DNA from: Paramecium octaurelia | Taxonomy: Eukaryota > Ciliophora > Oligohymenophorea > Peniculida > Parameciidae | Direction of reading: 5' to 3' | NCBI GenBank assembly: GCA_905182995.1 | Contig: CAJJDP010000010.1 | Location: 783,687-847,686 of the forward strand | Length of the DNA stretch: 64,000 nt | Shown: positions 1 to 10,755 of the stretch, in pieces | Layout: every line of letters starts with the position of its first letter | How positions within the stretch are numbered: the first letter of the stretch is position 1 | Program-made: the position numbers and the translations under genes | Notes under the pieces: generated by a model | Seen by the model: only the letters and a program-made list of their open reading frames with translations | Told to the model about the DNA's origin: nothing | Database searches by the model: none

Positions 1-9
1 AATTAATCT

Positions 10-226
10 TCATTAATATATATATTAACAACTGTTAGTTAGAAATAATCTAAAGAAAATTTGTAATGTATCATACTCATTTAACTTCATTTGCCAATTC
101 AATATCCTATTTAATTTCAACCTAGAGCTTTCTTCGGTTTATTTCTATTATTTTGCCAATCCAGCCACTATATCCTAAATCAAGTCCATCATATCCACTG
201 TTATTGTTGAGGTTATAAACTAACAT
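10..226 (-). other. two overlapping small minus ORFs, unresolved
   Basis: Two minus frames are open here under the ciliate code. One starts with ATG at 226 and stops at 77 (49 codons, Gly/Asn-rich then Lys-rich). The other starts at 192 and stops at 10 (60 codons, amphipathic and Gln/Lys-rich). Both look moderately protein-like, so at most one is real. The second could be the last exon of a gene spliced from upstream, since the bases just right of 226 resemble an intron end. No family is recognised. Confidence 0.2.
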
Positions 227-1496
227 AGGGACTATTAGTAATTTCAATTATTGAAAGAAACAACCTCTTTAAATAAGAGTTAAAATTTCAAATTGGAATA
301 TTACCACAGTTGCTACTCTATGAATAATATTAGATATGCTTGTATTTAGTTGATTATCAAATTAATGACCCATAAAATTAAAGTACTAAGGTATAATTAA
401 ATCTAAATCTTTGGGTTAAACTTAATTAACTTATTAGTAATTGCTTTAATAAGTTGCCACTAAAGTATGACTATTAAAGTAGAGATTAAGGAAATATAAA
501 TTATTTTTGATTTTAAGTGGAAACTTTTTAAAAAGAATATTTAAAGTACAAGAAACATATATTATTATTAAATTATTAATCATCATTCATTTTACTAATT
601 TTTATCAACAAAAAATTAATTTAAAACAATTATTGTTTCTGTTATAATTTGTGAAGAAACATGAGATCATTTAATATAGTTTATGAAACTTTGATTTTCC
701 AACAAATACTGCAAAGAAATAATGATATATTCAATAAAAATGCTAAATAATCTAATATAAAACGTACTTTAAGTTGATTAATAGATTTCCATTAATTTAT
801 TTCCTAGTATATAACTCTATTGATTCATTTACTTAATTCATCCAAATGATGAATACCATAGTTGCATTAAATGTATATACATTAAGTTTGCTTATTTTAA
901 GTAAAGGCAGATTTATTATGCTTAATAATCTATAACTGACTATTTAATCTTATCACTTTAATAATTGCTTCCACCCCAGGCCATCGAATAAAATAGGTTA
1001 TAAAGTTTAATTTATTTACTCATAGGATTTTCATTGTTCTTATCTTTTTTACTCTAATTAAAAAACTTTAGATGTGACTGTTATTATTTGCCTAGTATAC
1101 TTCGGCATACAAAAATTTTAGACATCAGGATGGAAGAGAGTCAGACAAAATATAAATAAGACACTTTTCATGACAAATAATAGCGAGCGAGTAACATACT
1201 TTTAAAAGGACCAATATGAAATTAATTCAATTTATGTTAAAAAAAGAATTATGTCAAAAAATGACTAAAAGTCTTACAACTTTTATAGGTTTATTAGTAT
1301 TTTTTCAAAATTCATTATTGATGTTGGTTAGGATTATCCAGTTATAATATTAATTAATCACTAAAGCATTCAAATAAAATATTTTAATATGAGAATAAAA
1401 TTTTAAGGACATGTTGATTTTCTTATTTTCTTTAATTTTTCTTTAATCAAGAATTATACATTAAATAAATTTTATAAATAAAATTACTTAACAATA
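227..1496. other. AT-rich stretch without a supported gene
   Basis: I see no frame longer than about 30 codons with protein-like composition on either strand. A short ATG frame near 1131 reaches TGA after 29 codons. No telomeric C4A2/C3A3 repeats are present, so the window does not start at a macronuclear chromosome end. Confidence 0.4.
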
Positions 1497-2175
1497 ATGT
1501 CCGAATCAAGAGCGTAAGTAATACTTAAATGATAAAATTAGTATTGCTAATGCTATGGCAGCATTACAAAAAAAGTCCGCAATATTGGAGGAAGAAAACA
1601 GGATTTTACATAGTCAATTAAAAAGTTGTCAATACGAATTGCAAAAATTGGTGGAAGAATTATCAAATAAGGAAGGCATATTTGACACGTTGGAGAAAAA
1701 ACTAAAAATCACAATATCTTAATTAGAAGAAGAGTTATATAAGAAGGATGAAGAGATTTTATAAAAAGATGCTTAAATTGAAAGTTTGTCTTAAGAATTA
1801 CATTAATCTTTAATAGATTAAAGCAGAATCATGGATTAACAATTAAGTGATAGATAATAATTAAGTGAATAATAGGAATAAATTCAAAAATTGAAATAAG
1901 TCATTCATAAACTTAAAGAACCAAGGAAGGATGATCTTAGATTCACATAAAGTGAGAAGAAAACAAGTTTTGTTTCTAAGTTGGATAACGCAGTTGACTA
2001 ATATTTTAATAATGAAAATTAAGGATATGAATAATTGATTAGGAGGATTTCTAAATTAGAGAAGGAAATAAAAGATATGGAAAATGAATAGAGCAATAAA
2101 ATACTCTTGGATTAGAAAATACAACTACTTAAGGAATTACAGGAGTAGGAAGAATCACTTTTACAATATATTTGA
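1497..2175 (+). CDS. coiled-coil protein, Gln-rich
   Basis: This encodes a predicted protein of about 216 aa with one 28-nt intron at 1514-1541 (GTAAG..TTAG) after the first five codons. After a short N-terminus the protein is nearly all heptad-type Leu/Ile with Glu, Lys and Gln, meaning a long coiled coil. Gln is encoded mostly by TAA/TAG, so the gene is invisible under the standard code. It ends at TGA only 20 bp before the stop of the convergent histone H2B gene. No enzyme or binding motif is visible. A structural or scaffold role is a guess from composition only. The start is the first ATG after an AT-rich leader. Confidence 0.7.
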
Positions 2176-2195
2176 ACTTAATTAAAAATAAAAAA

Positions 2196-2570
2196 TCATC
2201 CACTTGTATATTTGGTGACTGCTTTGGTTCCTTCTGAGATGGCATGTCTGGCCAATTCTCCTGGGAGTAACAATTTCACAGCAGTTTAGATTTCCCTTGA
2301 ACTGAGGGTTCTTCTCTTGTTGAATCTGACTAATTTGCTGGCTTCAAGAGCAATTCTGTCGAAAATATCGTTGATGAATGAATTCATGATGTTCATAGCC
2401 TTTCTGGAAACACCAATTTCTGGGTGAACTTATCTCAAGACTTTGTAGATATATAAAGCAAAAGTTTCTTGTCTTCTTCTTGCCTTCTTCTTGTCATCTG
2501 TGGATTTTTTTGTTTTAACAGTCTTAACTGTTTTCTTTGCTTCTGCTTTTGGTGATTTTGTTGGGCCCAT
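2196..2570 (-). CDS. histone H2B
   Basis: This is core histone H2B, which pairs with H2A in the nucleosome. The single-exon frame gives 124 aa. The N-terminal tail is Lys/Pro-rich and starts MGPTKSPK, with acetylatable lysines. The histone fold follows with typical H2B segments: [23 protein letters not shown], the DIFDRIA helix, and the C-terminal LPGELARHA followed by [12 protein letters not shown]. Length matches the family. Local GC is higher and codon use more regular than in neighbours, as expected for a highly expressed gene. It is transcribed toward the coiled-coil gene and away from the small gene at 2874. Identification is very secure. Confidence 0.96.
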
Positions 2571-2873
2571 TTTAATTAATATTTTAAACTGAAAACCCAA
2601 GCGCTATTTTTAAAGAAAATTCTAAAATCTGATTGGCTGATTAAGGATAATTGTGTATCTAACTTTTCATTGGTTGTTCTACATAAAAAATGGCTAAATT
2701 GCTTCCAAAATAGTGCAGCACAATGGAATACACTTCATTTTTCATCAATTTTAGCACTTTCGTCTCTCCATTAGCCTTTATTAATAAAATAAAGAACTTA
2801 ATTAATATTAAATTTTATAATTATGCACCCCCTCTAGCTCTACTCATTTAATATAAAATGAATAATAATTTAT
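2571..2873. promoter_or_regulatory. divergent intergenic region upstream of H2B
   Basis: About 300 bp separate the H2B start from the start of the plus-strand gene at 2874, so both promoters must lie here. The half next to H2B is less AT-rich than typical spacers and includes CCAAT-related stretches (ATTGG near 2631 and 2667 on the plus strand). I cannot assign a specific factor site from sequence alone. Confidence 0.35.
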
Positions 2874-3237
2874 ATGTCTAACGAATATGAATCAAAAATC
2901 TTGTTTGCTATTTATCGTCTATATAAGTCTGAATAAATTAATGAAGACCAAAGAGGAGAACTAAAAGGTAATTTATGAATAACCCCTTTAAGATCTCCTA
3001 ATAACAAAGAATAATCAAATTATGAGCCTTGTTGAACCCTACGAAGAAGCCTTATTAGCAATATTTGAAAACCATTCCGATGCAACATCGTAATGCAGTT
3101 AAAAATCATACAAAAATTTGAGGCCATCCAAACTAAATATTAGACCTGCGTATAGAAAGTCCTTGTAAGACATCTCCTAGAACATCAATCACCAGAGTCT
3201 GTCAACCATGTTCAAGAAGAAAAAAATTGTTAATTGA
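2874..3237 (+). CDS. small protein of unknown function
   Basis: Two exons joined by a 25-nt intron at 2968-2992 give about 112 aa. The intron carries an in-frame TGA if retained, which fits the known tendency of Paramecium introns to expose a stop when unspliced. It ends in AAG rather than the usual TAG. The N-terminal half is acidic/aliphatic and the C-terminal half is Ser/Lys/Arg-rich (basic tail FKKKKIVN). No domain is recognised. The gene diverges from H2B. The intron assignment keeps the frame open to TGA, which is the main support. Confidence 0.55.
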
Positions 3238-3736
3238 TTTACTTATTTAGACACTTATTATATAAATGTAATTAGGAATATTTTGAAAATTATTCTTTTT
3301 TTCTCTATGGCCATTAAAGAAGACAAAAGATTTTGGTTTAACAGATAAATTTGATTTACAAATCAGAGATAGATTTAATTATATATTTTGATTTGTGAAA
3401 TATTATAAAGAAATAATCTAACTTCAAATCAATAGAAAAGTTGTTAATAATAGGTTAATTAATTATCATAATAACTTAGACCTTTTTAAGTTATAATCTA
3501 AATATTAAGATTAATCAATAGGATTTTGTCCATATATTTATGTAATTAGAGTCTCGACTAAAATACTATTAGAAATTTATTAATTAAATATTCATAAGTA
3601 TAAGTAAAATTCCATTATATAATAAATGAGGATAACGTGACCTCAACTAGATTATATTGTTTCTATAAAGTTGGCTATGATTATAATTTGATTGAAATGC
3701 ATTATATTAATTAACTAAAGAAAATTAATTGATATT
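3238..3736. other. AT-rich spacer
   Basis: No protein-like frame is visible on either strand. This is probably the 3' region of the preceding gene plus the promoter of the next. Confidence 0.4.
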
Positions 3737-4329
3737 ATGTGGAACCTTATTTCAATTAATCCAATCTGTTAAAGAAAGAAAATTGTAAATGATCAAGAAA
3801 AGCTACTTTCTAAATTAACAAACACGAGGAGCAGAATAGACACATCTGCACCTTGGAGACCGTCTCATTCGCTTTCAAAATGGAATAACAAATATGCTCA
3901 TGGTATCAACTTCAGTTAATTGAACCTTAGCTGAGGAGAATAAGATAGTTTATGAAAATAATATATTGTTGAATAAGATGGTTAATATTTAGAAATAGGG
4001 AAACAAAAATATTTCATCTATGCCACAAATACCTAAGTCGCAGTAAATAACTAAAAGAGTTGAAAGAGAAAAACTGTAAATGGAAAATTTAGTATTATCT
4101 GATAATATTGAAGTAACTACTGGACAGATTGCAGACTGCTTAAGCCACATACAATAAACAGTTTTGGGTGCCAGATGATCAGAAAAATCAAGCCTATAAA
4201 TAATTGCATAGACCGAGTGAGATTGTAATTTATATATTAGAAATACAGCAGCATGATTACAGTGAATTAGCAAGAAAGCAATTAGGATCGAGATCAGCCG
4301 CAAGATTTAATGAATAACAAGATTCATGA
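3737..4329 (+). CDS. CFAP97-like ciliary protein
   Basis: Three exons give about 180 aa, with introns at 3903-3930 (28 nt) and 4113-4134 (22 nt, ending CAG). The middle contains a block resembling the CFAP97/Hemingway domain of axoneme-associated proteins: RIDTSAPWRPSHSLSKW, then ENKIVYENNILLNKM, matching the family's 'E-N-x-I-L-L-x-K-M' core. The C-terminal region is Gln/Ser-rich and ends in an Arg-rich SRSAAR segment. The role (cilium assembly or motility) is inferred from the family. The gene converges with the OSCA gene and their stop codons overlap in one TCATGA palindrome (4324-4329). Reading through either intron breaks the frame, which supports the splicing. Confidence 0.65.
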
Positions 4330-6329
4330 TAATGGATGTCTATATTTAATTTTCCATTCCTTCATATATTTTTTATTGCTTATTTTCAGTTTCATATCTT
4401 CGTCTTATATCTAGTTGATATCGATCAATTATTATAGAAAGTTTTGGCCTATAAACACCCAGGCAATCAGTTCTATTCCAAACAAGTACATCATCAAATA
4501 ATTAGATTGGAAGTAGCAACCAATAACTTTGACAACCAGCCAGAGTCCCAAAGTAAAGCAACTTAATTATAGGAGGCTGTAAAGATATTTACCATTGCTG
4601 ACCATTTCCTATTTAGAAACCATCAACATGAAAAAATCTCCAATATATCTGAATCCAAAGAACCATAAACCAGCAATCAAAATGAAAGGTGAGGTTGTGT
4701 TGAAGATGCATATGATCGTTAAATTAAGAAGCATCTGAGCTGATATGTATCCATACTGCACACAGAACTCGTTTGTCTTCTAATAATGCTACGCATCGTT
4801 TTCGTATAATCGCATGTAATAGGCCATGTATGAACTTAAGTAATTGAAGTAGAGTTCAGATGGTCTAATCAATTCCACCAAAAATGCACCAGTTCCAGAA
4901 TAAAACAAAAATGTTATATAATATAACTAAAGTAGATTCTAACATAAATTATTACCCCATAATTAGTTTAATTATCGAATGCTTTCTACAATTAGATATT
5001 AAATCCATTATATGTGATATTAAACAGTGTCTCTGATGACTGCAATAAAAAGGCTGGAATTACCAAGACATTTAAAATCAAATAAAAAAACATTTTGTGG
5101 AAAAAGGAAATATGGTATTATGACCATCGTTCGTGCTTTTCCGCCTAAGCTAAAGAGATAATCACAATATTATTACTTATCACATCTAACAAATACAGGA
5201 TGATTTGGTTGATTGAAATTAAAATTATTGGAGGAATATTATTCTTAATTATCCTACCAAATGGTTCTGGTATTAAAATAGTCCATTTAAATGAGAGGAA
5301 CTCCAAACCAGGAAATTTGGATAAATACTAATATAATGCTTAAGGGGATGTCACAAATATAAGTAGTGTCATAATTAATAAATTAAGAATAATAGTTCTC
5401 CAAATTCTAATTTAATTACTTTCAATAGTAAAATTGACCCAATTAATATCATATAAATCAGGTGCCAATTGGATCTAATACTGAGTTAAAGCATTTTGAT
5501 TGCATAATTTTAATTATGTTTACAGTCTATCTACACAGATAAAGCAGTGTCCTGATAACTTGAATGGCTTTTACAATTATTGATCAATCTATTCTTCTAT
5601 AAGTGACAGATTTGGCAAAGGATAAAATAAAGGTTTCTGCAATTCCAAAATTCCCAATTGATATTTAAATAAAGATCTATTTCTCTCCAATTCTAATAGT
5701 TTTGAGTACTCAGGAATAATTGATATACCCATTATTGTTCCAAGATCACCCACATCATTCAAATATTTTAATATTTCTAACATCATCATCACTCCATCGT
5801 AGTCATCGTAATCCATTCCCCTTATATGCAGTGTCCTTATGGTATAATTAGTAAATTAATCTGTTGTGAACATTTGAATGTAAATAATTTGGAGTTCTTT
5901 TCTCAATTATATCAATATTGCAAATATTACCAAGAGTAACATCGAGCTAATGATGAAATCTTAGTTTGGTAAAATATTCAATTAGACAAATAGTTTTTAA
6001 TAGTCATTTAAATAGTTCCACGATATTTTACATATACCCATAATGAGATAATAAAAGATGGTATAATAGCTGAGACCAATGAATAATTTCTATTCAAACA
6101 GTAACAAGGTCAATCCGTCAAAACCGCATTAACTTATTATTAAATTTATATTTGCTGTTTGAATTATGTTATATGCATCGCTTAATGATTTTATTTAAAA
6201 TTCTTCAATAAATATTGGATATTATAGCCATATGACTTTCCACAAGAAGATCGTTATGGCTATTAAGGTAATGTTTATAAAAATTGATGATCCCAATAGT
6301 AAATAGTAATCCGATTATTCATATTCCAT
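4324..6329 (-). CDS. OSCA/TMEM63-type mechanosensitive cation channel
   Basis: About 658 aa, with one intron at 4927-4955 (29 nt). Three hydrophobic segments occur in the first ~200 residues. A soluble loop follows with the family's fold (RTLHIRGMDYDD, then the LLEIL..DVGDLGTI region). Then comes the C-terminal multi-TM block with aromatic-rich helices and charged linkers such as QAEKHERWSQYH. This is the order seen in calcium-permeable stress-gated channels (OSCA/TMEM63, formerly DUF221). Such proteins open on membrane tension in the plasma membrane. Length is at the short end of the family. The start at 6329 (MEYEQSDYY) lies just before the first TM segment. The stop overlaps the convergent CFAP97-like gene. 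Confidence 0.75.
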
Positions 6330-6506
6330 TTCAAATTTAATTTATAATAATTCTTTTTCTCATTTGGAAATAATCTAAACTCATCTGAATTTATTGGCCT
6401 TATATTAAGTTCATTTTACCTTTTATCTTTGCATATCTTTGGACATAAAATATGGAAATCGTTTTTTATCTTCATTATTAATAATAAACTCTAAAATATC
6501 AATAAA

Positions 6507-6800
6507 ATGGCTGAAGAATCCGTCCCTTTAACTATTAGTCAAGGCCAGAAGAATTATAAAACAAGTTTAAATAATGAAAGAGAATCTTCTTAATTTTTCT
6601 GCAATAAGTGTTCAAAAGTTTAAGAATCATAGGTTGATCATAAAGTTGGAACTTGGACATTAATTTGCTGTGGTATCTGGTGCATATTGACGTTCATCGG
6701 AGGGTTGATACCCTTATGTTGTAAACCCTGCAAAGATGTTGTTCAATATTGTCCAGAGTGCAATCAGAAAGTAGGAGAAGCTCCATTTTCTCCTTGTTGA
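6507..6800 (+). CDS. LITAF-like membrane zinc protein
   Basis: A single-exon frame of 97 aa. Two cysteine pairs, CNKC near residue 32 and CPEC near residue 85, flank a hydrophobic stretch (LICCGIWCILTFIGGLIPLC). This is the signature of the LITAF (SIMPLE) domain, in which the two halves form one zinc site and the hydrophobic part dips into the cytoplasmic face of endosomal or lysosomal membranes. The domain fills the C-terminal two thirds after a short polar N-terminus, and length is typical. The gene is divergent from OSCA (177 bp between starts) and convergent with the next gene (38 bp). Confidence 0.85.
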
Positions 6801-6838
6801 AATATTCATTGAACAATATTAATATAAATTTATTATAA

Positions 6839-7225
6839 TCATAGACTCGACGAATCAACTATTTTTGATATTTCAGCCTTCTTATTAACTCGTAACATTT
6901 TTGAAAACGAAGAAATAGTTAAAATATATCCTAAAATGCAATAAAAAATAAAAGTTGGCTTTTGAGAACACTCCTTCTCCTATACTGCTATCACATTCAT
7001 TGAGACCGTCTCTCCAGCTATTAGCAAAGTAATAAATAAAGCCCATTTGTTAAATTATTAATGTTGAAGTAATTATCTCAAAAGAACATTAAATATCCAA
7101 AAGCATATTTAAAAGTTCCCATACATATCACAATTGTATTGATTCCAATGAATAAACAGATGGCCTAATAATTGGATGATTAAAAGAATTAATGCTAAAT
7201 CTGTTGTTCTAAAACAATAATTCAT
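6839..7225 (-). CDS. small four-TM membrane protein
   Basis: An intronless frame of 128 aa. Four hydrophobic segments are visible: LALILLIIQLLGHLFI near the N-terminus, ICFWIFNVLL, ALFITLLIAGETVSMNVIAV and FIFYCILGYILTISSF. They are followed by a basic tail (KMLRVNKKAEISK). No conserved catalytic motif or known family is recognised. The alternative frames contain TGA, so this frame is the best reading. Confidence 0.55.
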
Positions 7226-8126
7226 TAATTATAATATATATTTATATATTCCCTCTTGTTCTATATGGGTATTAAACAAAAAATCGTATACCATAGACCC
7301 TAATCATTATTGAAAAAATCTTTAATTTTTAATAATTTAGACTTAAATTGTACCTAAATTTGAATAAAATATAATTGTGCTTATGGTAGACAGAATATTA
7401 TGATAATCATCACAAATTAAATTTGCTTCATATTTGAAGAATTTATAGACCATATATGAAAATAATGTACCTAGACTTCGAATAAGAATTTCTATGTATT
7501 TTTCTTTTTTGTAATAAATTTGTATTAAGATTCAAAAAGTGCTTTTTGATAATGATGTTTAATTCAATTTATAAAATAGCCAAGCAGTAATATCATTCTT
7601 ATTCATTGTCTTAAGTTTTAGTAACAATCAAATCATAAGTATTTAATTAGATTTAAAATCTGTATTTTTCTTACTTTGAACTTATAAATCTAATAATTAA
7701 ATGATAATTTCATCATCTAAAGTATATATACAAATGGATCTATCATAATGTAAATAAATCAAAGAAAATGGAAAGTTAAATAAATTTCGAATTTGAATAT
7801 TGGATATTTTCATAGAAAATTGATAAAATTAATTTTGAATTCCATAATTTTCTTATAAATATTTTAGATTGTCATTTAAACATCTTTACTGTAAATAGTT
7901 TCAATAATAGAAGAACTAACTTATTTGAAATTAATTTTGATGAGATGCGAAAAAAAAAGAAATTTAGATTTAAGATGTCGAAATAATTATTAATTGATCA
8001 GCATATTCAAAGTTTAGAAAATAGTAGAGAATTATTAAAGTCCTTTTTATTTTGAATTTTTAGTTATTATGTGGCATAAGGCATGAAATATAATTTTAAT
8101 AATAAAAATAGTTCGTTAAATTATTA
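7226..8126. other. AT-rich spacer upstream of kinase
   Basis: About 900 bp with no convincing gene. A plus frame from 7975 (MSKQLLIDQHIQSL..) with a possible 24-nt intron at 8040-8063 looks protein-like. It cannot be joined in frame to the kinase and runs into TGA inside the kinase 5' end. It may be a decayed first exon or chance. Confidence 0.35.
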
Positions 8127-9984
8127 ATGTATTTGGCTTAGAAATAGATGTACTCATAACATCCATCTTACACTAATGGATCATCACAGAATGTTAAAAA
8201 GATGATAGAGAACTTTTCATATGGGCTTCATTAGTAAATCGGAAAAGGATTCAGCAGCAAGGTTTATAAAGGACAAAATGAAGTAACAGGTGAAACAGTA
8301 GCTATTAAGGTAATATGAAGTCTATTTAGGTAATCGACAAAGCCTTACTGAAGACACCTTTACATCATGCCTTGTTGCAGAGTGAAATCGAGGCACTTAG
8401 CACTTTAGATAGTCAATACATTATGAAATTATATAAAGTATGGTTTAGTCTTATGCCTATAGGTATTTCAAACATAAAATAACACTTACTTGATAACAGA
8501 ATTTTGTGAAAATGGTGATTTGGGAAGTAAATTAACCAAGATTGGTAAGTTCCCAGAGCAACAAGCCCAAAATGTTATATTCGGAATGGTTAAGGCCTAC
8601 AAACTACTGAAATAGAATGGGATAATACACAGGGATATTAAACCTGCTAATGTGTTATTGTCATCATGTGGAACTCCAAAATTAGCAGATTTTGGATTTG
8701 CAACAACTCCTAATTCTCCTCCATTGTTGCCTAACGTGAATGTTGGTAGTCCTCTATATATGAGTCCATAAGCCCTGAAAAACAATAAGTATTCTGATAA
8801 ATCTGACATTTGGGCTATTGGAGTTTCAGCATTCGAAATAATATTTGGTTAAGTTCCTTGGTAAGCAACAAGTGAAAAAGAATTAGCATAAAAAATGGTG
8901 AGTGTACCATTAACCTTCCCCACATCAACTAAAGTTAGTTAAGAATGCAAAGAATTTATTAAACGTTGTTTAGTAGTTAGTGAATAAGAAAGAGCATCAA
9001 TAGATGAACTAGAAAAACATCCTTGGATTAGAGGACCTGAATTAGCATTCTAAGTCAATAAATAACCAGCCTTAATGAAACAAAAAACTTTAGAGTAACC
9101 AAAAGAAGGCAAAGAAAATAGTGCCAAAAAGTTACCTGGAGATTCGATTCATAGAAGTGGAAAGAAACACACTACTCAAATCACTAAACCATTAGGATAA
9201 TAATCTAAATAAAGTATTTTCATTTATTTATCTCGTAGCTGAAACTAGTTGTTTTGAAATTAAAAGTAACTCTACCAATATTGAATATACCATTATGTCT
9301 CAAATCAATTTTTGCAAGTATTTGTTCAGAGTTGCAAATTTGATTGAAAGTACTAATCTATTTAGAACTGATTTGCTGAGGGATAAGTTATTATTCTTTG
9401 CAATCAAAAATATCATGATCAAAATGTATAAACTTAAAGACATTGTAACTTATATTAATCTATTTTAGGATTCAAACTCTCTTGATATTCAAGGTTTTGA
9501 TGCATACAAGGCTTCAAATTAGTTTTAATCAATATAAATTACAATCTAGTAAAACTTTACTAAATATCAATCATATTTTAAGAACATTTGGTCTTCATTA
9601 TAATAAAACAAAAATGAATTATCAATTGATAAAAAGTTCGATGCTGTTTTTGATGAAAATTTCACTGAATTCGAATCCTTTTATATCATTTTCAATTCTG
9701 TATTGCGTCAAGCAATAAAAGAATTACAAAAGGAAATTGATAGAAAATTGGGCTCAGATGATCTATCCAAAAGCCTTCCAATTGACATGGAAAAGGATGT
9801 GGTCTTATTAGATTACTTAGTCACATACTTTTAATTATCACAATTGACTTTAGAGACCTTTAACAAACCTTATGAATTCGCTTAGAAATCAAAAATAGAA
9901 CATATTGCTGAAGGAAGTCCTGTTAGATTGACTTATGGACACTTCATTGAAATCAAAAATAAAATGAATGACTTAGAAGTTTGA
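8127..9984 (+). CDS. ULK/ATG1-like Ser/Thr protein kinase
   Basis: About 587 aa in five exons, with introns at 8310-8329 (20 nt), 8438-8462 (25), 9214-9238 (25) and 9445-9468 (24). The N-terminal kinase domain has the Gly loop [11 protein letters not shown], the VAIK lysine, catalytic [16 protein letters not shown] in place of DFG-L/F, the P+1 segment GSPLYMSPQ, and [11 protein letters not shown]. The short activation segment and overall order resemble the ULK/ATG1 and related families. Autophagy or cilium control is therefore possible but not proven. The C-terminal ~280 residues are helical, Lys/Gln-rich and without a known domain. In-frame ATGs at 8148 and 8202 are alternative starts. Confidence 0.85.
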
Positions 9985-10300
9985 TTTTTAATTTTACTTT
10001 ATGGAATATTAATTTTATTTTGTCTACTTGTTATTTTTGTTATAAAATCTTACTAGATGAGTTATCATTTTCAGAACTCTGTTCAATATTTCACTTAAGA
10101 TAATATTAAAATGATCATATATTTGAATTTCATGAATAAATATATCTAGAGAAATAGATTAAATTGATTCAGATTGATAGATCTCATGATTTGGTGTTTA
10201 ATATTAAATATACTTAAATGATTTTCCATTATCAAATTAATTATAATTATTCTTGAATTTATTCTTATTAATTACTAATTATAATTAATATTGATATAAA

Positions 10301-10671
10301 TCATATAGAATCAATTTGTTGTAAAATCAAATCGTAGTAAGTATTATCTAAATCAGCCAAAGCCATGAGACGTTTATCTTCTGTATTATTGACTATTGTT
10401 GAAGCTTCAAATCTTTTAATGCTATTATGATTAAATAGAATTTACATCATTTTCGATTCAACATTTTTTTAATGAAAACTTGAAAACATTGTTCTGCAAT
10501 ATGGACATTAGTGATTTTTTTCAGACCACTTTCGAATACATTCAAAACAGAAGGAGTGATTGCATTAATCCAAAAATACCTAACAATTAAGAATTCTGAT
10601 CCTACTTAATTAGACATCAAGTTTAAGCAGATTACACATCTCATTTCTGGCTAGGCATAGTGTAGATCCAT
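10301..10671 (-). CDS. small RING-finger E3-like protein
   Basis: About 114 aa in two exons; the intron is 10580-10605 (26 nt). Splicing creates a complete C3HC4 RING near the N-terminus: CVIC, then CNHSFCFEC, then CPYC. The helix IRKWSEKNHQ sits between the last pairs, as in E2-binding RINGs. Without splicing the ring is broken. A likely ubiquitin ligase activity is inferred from the family. The C-terminal half is a short helical region with no known domain. It lies 85 bp downstream of the KAP3 stop on the same strand. Confidence 0.8.
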
Positions 10672-10755
10672 CTCGATTAGATTATTATTATATTAATAAG
10701 TTTGAATATTTGAAAATAGCTTTTATAGTCTATTTTATGGATTGCAACAAAATAA

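Noticed and set aside
1-60. Possible telomere or chromosome end at the window start
   Set aside because: No C4A2/C3A3 repeat tract is visible.
7975-8141. Upstream exons for the kinase (MSKQLLIDQH..) via introns 8040-8063 and 8111-8141
   Set aside because: The second junction does not restore the kinase frame when bases are counted, so the kinase start was kept at 8127.
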